DNA from: Patescibacteria group bacterium UBA6489
GTDB lineage: Bacteria; Patescibacteriota; Gracilibacteria; BD1-5; UBA6164
Length of the DNA stretch: 23,033 bases
Direction: 5' to 3'
Assembly: GCA_002435385.1 (NCBI GenBank)
Contig: DJMN01000015.1
Location: 1 to 23,033, forward strand
The notes under the pieces were generated by a model. The model was not told the origin of the DNA, made no database searches, and was given only the letters and a program-made list of their open reading frames with translations. The first letter of the stretch is position 1. Each line of letters starts with the position of its first letter. The translations under genes and the position numbers were made by a program. Shown in pieces: positions 19,917 through 23,033 of this stretch.

Positions 19917-20639
19917 CTACAAAATTTTCCAAAAGTAATTGTGTAAATTTCTATGGAAGTCAGCTAAAGGCTTATTTTTCAAAACAATAGCATAAAGAGG
20001 ATCAAAAGAAATCATGACTATAGAGTTTCAAAGCACTATAACATCTATATCCAATTCAAAATCTTTTGGCAGAAGCTTTATTTGAGTAAAAGGATTATTC
20101 TCTATATGCTCTTTAGAAAAGCCATCATTCTTTATTAGAGTTTTTGTTAATCATCAAGCTTTTCTTTCCAAATCTCAAAGGGAACTGTCAAACTCCTTTG
20201 GAAAATACTTATAAAATTCACCAGGAGAGAAAAATGTATATACAGCAAGTCCAGATGACCATATCTTTCTGTACAAGTTCATCAATGCACTCTTTTCCTC
20301 ATAAAATTCTAGATTTGGCTCTGGAGAATTTTCTTTATAGAGTCATTCTAAAATAGGTAACTTTTTTAAAAAGGACTTTTTTTTCTTCTCTAAATTATCT
20401 ATTATATTCTTAGGATTTTCTGTTGTAAAAGAAGTTCTTTTTCATTTTATAGTTCTCTTTATCAAATTCTTTTGAAGAAGAGAATTAATATATGGGTATA
20501 TAGTTGTTCTTTTAACTCATGATTTTCTAGAAATTTCAGTAATTCAAGCCTTTCATAACTTTAATAAAGTCATATATATTTTTGATTCACTTTCAGAAAG
20601 ACCAACTCACTCTAATATATTTTCTATATTATTATCCAT
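19917..20639 (-). CDS. TrmB-family transcriptional regulator
   Basis: A 240-residue protein. Residues 1 to about 80 form a winged helix-turn-helix of the TrmB type: LEGVGLSESESKIYMTLLKL, then GITEISRKSGVKRTTIYPYI as the recognition region and LIKRTIKGKRTSF as the wing. The C-terminal 150 residues resemble the regulatory half of short TrmB-like proteins and contain FDPLYAIVLKNK near the end. TrmB regulators often sense sugars or other small molecules; the ligand here is unknown. The start ATG is fixed by the first codon of the typical N-terminus. A strong promoter lies about 40 bp upstream. Its neighbour on the same strand is secA, but a terminator separates them, so it is a single-gene unit and may be autoregulated. 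Confidence 0.85.
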
Positions 20640-20677
20640 AATAAGGATTTAGTAATTATTATTATTATATTGATGAT

Positions 20678-20717
20678 AATATATTATTTCTTTATAAAAA
20701 TGTCAAAAAAATAGACA
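20678..20717 (-). promoter_or_regulatory. Promoter of the TrmB-type regulator, with a small inverted repeat
   Basis: On the - strand a perfect -35 TTGACA (20706-20701), a 17-bp spacer and TATATT (20683-20678). The -35 overlaps an inverted repeat TGTC (20701-20704) and GACA (20714-20717), a possible operator. The promoter is convincing; the operator is a guess. Confidence 0.7.
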
Positions 20718-20780
20718 CTTTTCGAAAGCGTTATATATAAAAACACTTATAAATTGGATGAATCATATTTTAGTACACTA

Positions 20781-20817
20781 AAAAAGATATGAAAATATTA
20801 TATTTTCATATCTTTTT
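20781..20817. terminator. Long palindromic terminator after secA
   Basis: A perfect 17-bp inverted repeat (20781-20797 with 20801-20817) with a 3-nt loop. The arms start with A5 and end with T5, so it can act for the - strand secA transcript, whose stop is 15 bp away. The stem is AT-rich but long. Confidence 0.8.
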
Positions 20818-20831
20818 AAAAACTATAATTC

Positions 20832-23033
20832 CTAAACCCTTATCTTTCTTTTATTCTCTCCACTCTTTGCTCTATTATTCATTGCCCCCATCGCAGGATT
20901 CGCAAAAAGAGGATTTTGATTATTTTGAGGAGATTCTCCTCACTGCTTTTCAGCCTCACTAAAGTTTTCAAGCATTTTTTCTAAATCTTCTTCATTTATT
21001 TCTAAGTCTTCAGTATCTATATTCATTTGCTCAACATTAGCATTAACATTTACTCAGAAAATTGCTTTTACAACTTTATACTCTATATCATTTATTAAAT
21101 CATTAAACATTCAGAAAGCTTTTTCCTTGTATACAACCAAAGGATTCTTTTGAGCATATCATTCAAAAGCAACTTCTTCTCTCAAGTGACTCATGGCATC
21201 TATATGTCTCATCCATAAATCATCAATAGATTGAAGAACAATTCTTCTTTCTAAATCATAAAAATCTTCTATATTAGGAACCTTTTCTTTTGTTCTTCAA
21301 AGTTCTTCAATAGCCATCTTTCATACGTATTCTGAAAGATGTTGTTCTCATTTTGTTCAAATTACATCATCAATCTCTATTTTATCATCTATAAGTTCTA
21401 TTCATAAGAAATCATTTACAGCTTCTATAATATCCTTTTTCTCTAGTTCAGATCATTTCTTTCCAGAAATAGCATAAATAAGTTGTCTTAATTGAGATTG
21501 TATCATTTCCTCAACATCACTATCAATATTCTCAGAATCAAGAATTTTGGCTCTTCTAGTATAAATAACATCTCTATGTTTATTCATCACGTCATCATAT
21601 TCAAGAACATGTTTTCTTGAATCAAAGTTATGTCATTCAACTTGTTTTTGAACAGAAGTAACTTTTCTAGTTAGCATACCACTTTGTAACAAAGGTTCAT
21701 CATCAGGTAAATCTTTAAACATAGGAGAATTAAACACTGAAAAAATCTTATCTCATCAGAAAATTCTCATTATATCATCATTTGGACTTACTAAAAATTG
21801 AGTTGTACCAGGATCTCATTGTCTTCAAGCTCTTCATCTAAGCTGATTATCAATTCTTCTAGTTTCATGTTTCTCAGTTCAAATAATCATAAGTCCGCCA
21901 AGGTCTTGAACTCATTCTCATAGCTTAATATCAGTTCATCTTCAAGCCATATTGGTAGCTATTGTTATAGATCATCTTTCTCAAGCTCATGCAATAATTT
22001 CAGCTTCTTGCTCATGATATTTTGCATTTAAAACATTGTGTTTAATCCCTTCAACTCTCAATCTTTCACTTAAATATTCAGATTTTTCAACAGAAACAGT
22101 TCAGACAAGTATAGGTTGCTCTTTTTCATGTAACTCTTTTATCATTTTTACAACGTAATCAAATTTACCTTTTTCATTTTTGAAAAGTAAGTCTTTTTTA
22201 TCTTCTCTAGCTATTGGTTTATTTGTAGGAATCACTAATGTTTCTAGTGCATAAACTTTATAAAACTCCTCTTCTTCTGTCTTCGCTGTACCTGTCATAC
22301 CAGAAAGTTTCCGATACATTCTAAAAAAGTTTTGAAATGTAATAGACGCAAGAGTTCTACTTTCTTGTTTTATCTCTACTTTTTCCTTAGCCTCAAGAGC
22401 TTGGTGTAATCAATCACTATACCTTCTACCAGATAAAACTCTTCAAGTATGTTCATCAACAATCATAACTTCATCATTAGCCACGATATAATCTCTATCT
22501 CTTTTATAAACACCTCTAGCTTTTAGAGCATTTTCGATATGATGTAAATCATTATAATGAGAAGAAATATAAATATTTTCTACTCATAGTATCTCTTGAA
22601 TTTTTTCTATTCAATCTTCTGTAAGGGTTGTAGTTTTTTGCTTTTCATCTATTTTATAATCAATTCATTTTTCTAATTTTTCTGCCAAAACTGCAAATTT
22701 CATATATTTACTAGTTGGTTCATTATCTGGCATAGATATGATAAGAGGAGTTCTAGCCTCATCAATCAAAATAGAGTCAACCTCATCTATTATAGCAAAG
22801 AAAAGAGGTCATTGAGCTTGTTGTTCCTTTCTAACAACCATATTGTCTCTAAGATAATCAAAACCTAGTTCATTATTAGTAGCATAAACTATATCACTAT
22901 TATAAGCATTAACCTTTTCCACTCTTGATTGATCATGAGAAACAACTCAGACAGTAAGTCATAAAATATTGTACAAAGGAGACATTTCTTCTGCATCTCT
23001 CTTTGCCAAATAATCATTTACAGTAACAATATG
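20832..23033 (-). CDS. secA: Preprotein translocase ATPase SecA, N-terminus outside the window
   Basis: The last 733 residues of SecA, the motor that drives unfolded preproteins through SecYEG. The fragment begins at HIVTVNDYLAKRDAEEM, equivalent to roughly residue 120 of E. coli SecA, so Walker A is missing from view. Visible motifs are DEVDSILIDEARTPLIIS (Walker B and preprotein-binding start), GMTGTA, MAGRGTDI and QLRGRAGRQGDPG of the second motor domain, and ERRIVLQSIDDLWMRHID of the helical scaffold. Five glycines of these motor motifs are UGA codons. The C-terminus is a basic tail ending KRKIRV with no CxCx(8)C zinc site, so SecB-type binding is not expected. It is followed by the palindrome at 20781. 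Confidence 0.97.

Noticed and set aside
1..23033. UGA as selenocysteine or tryptophan, or mass pseudogenisation
   Set aside because: UGA falls on invariant glycines, while UGG is used for Trp and no Cys-like positions are replaced; frames are otherwise clean over thousands of bases.

Overview
The window is AT-rich bacterial DNA that only makes sense if UGA is read as glycine (genetic code 25). With UGA as a stop, every gene falls apart. With UGA as Gly, long intact frames appear, and UGA falls exactly on invariant glycines: the Gly-Gly of GGEP in the NrdG-type radical SAM enzyme, the Gly of the TOPRIM motif VEGKSD, and the glycines of MAGRGTDI and QLRGRAGRQGDPG in SecA. Code 25 is known from Gracilibacteria (BD1-5) and Absconditabacteria (SR1), so the window very probably comes from one of these Patescibacteria. 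Almost no start codon has a Shine-Dalgarno sequence.

Layout, left half (all + strand). 1-315 is the 3' end of an endonuclease/exonuclease/phosphatase-fold hydrolase. 742-6083 is a deoxyribonucleotide-synthesis locus: nrdB (class I radical subunit), nrdD (class III reductase without its glycyl-radical tail), a separate 58-codon gene carrying that tail, nrdG (radical SAM activase) and nrdR (repressor). The promoters of nrdB and nrdD each carry two NrdR-box-like palindromes exactly 32 bp apart, so NrdR probably controls both. The reductase core and its glycyl-radical domain appear to be made as two proteins that NrdG would have to bring together. 6153-9317 encodes a 1054-residue protein of unknown helical architecture ending in an OLD-like TOPRIM nuclease domain, a candidate defence or nucleic-acid-processing protein. 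9525-15454 is an apparent operon for a secreted 1568-residue SLH/SH3/peptidase M23 protein followed by two or three small membrane proteins.

Right half. 15871-19023 (- strand) encodes a 1050-residue membrane protein: an acidic N-terminus, a domain resembling the N-terminal half of GspE/PilB assembly ATPases but without the P-loop ATPase, three membrane segments, and a long extracytoplasmic part with PKD domains. 19243-19764 (+) is a small membrane-anchored protein, 19917-20639 (-) a TrmB-type regulator, and 20832-23033 (-) the C-terminal three quarters of SecA.

The gaps between genes hold a family of GC-rich, hairpin-forming repeats (five places) that stand out in this AT-rich sequence. They usually sit just after a stop codon, and one sits inside the nrdB leader. 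No tRNA, rRNA, CRISPR array or transposase gene was seen.
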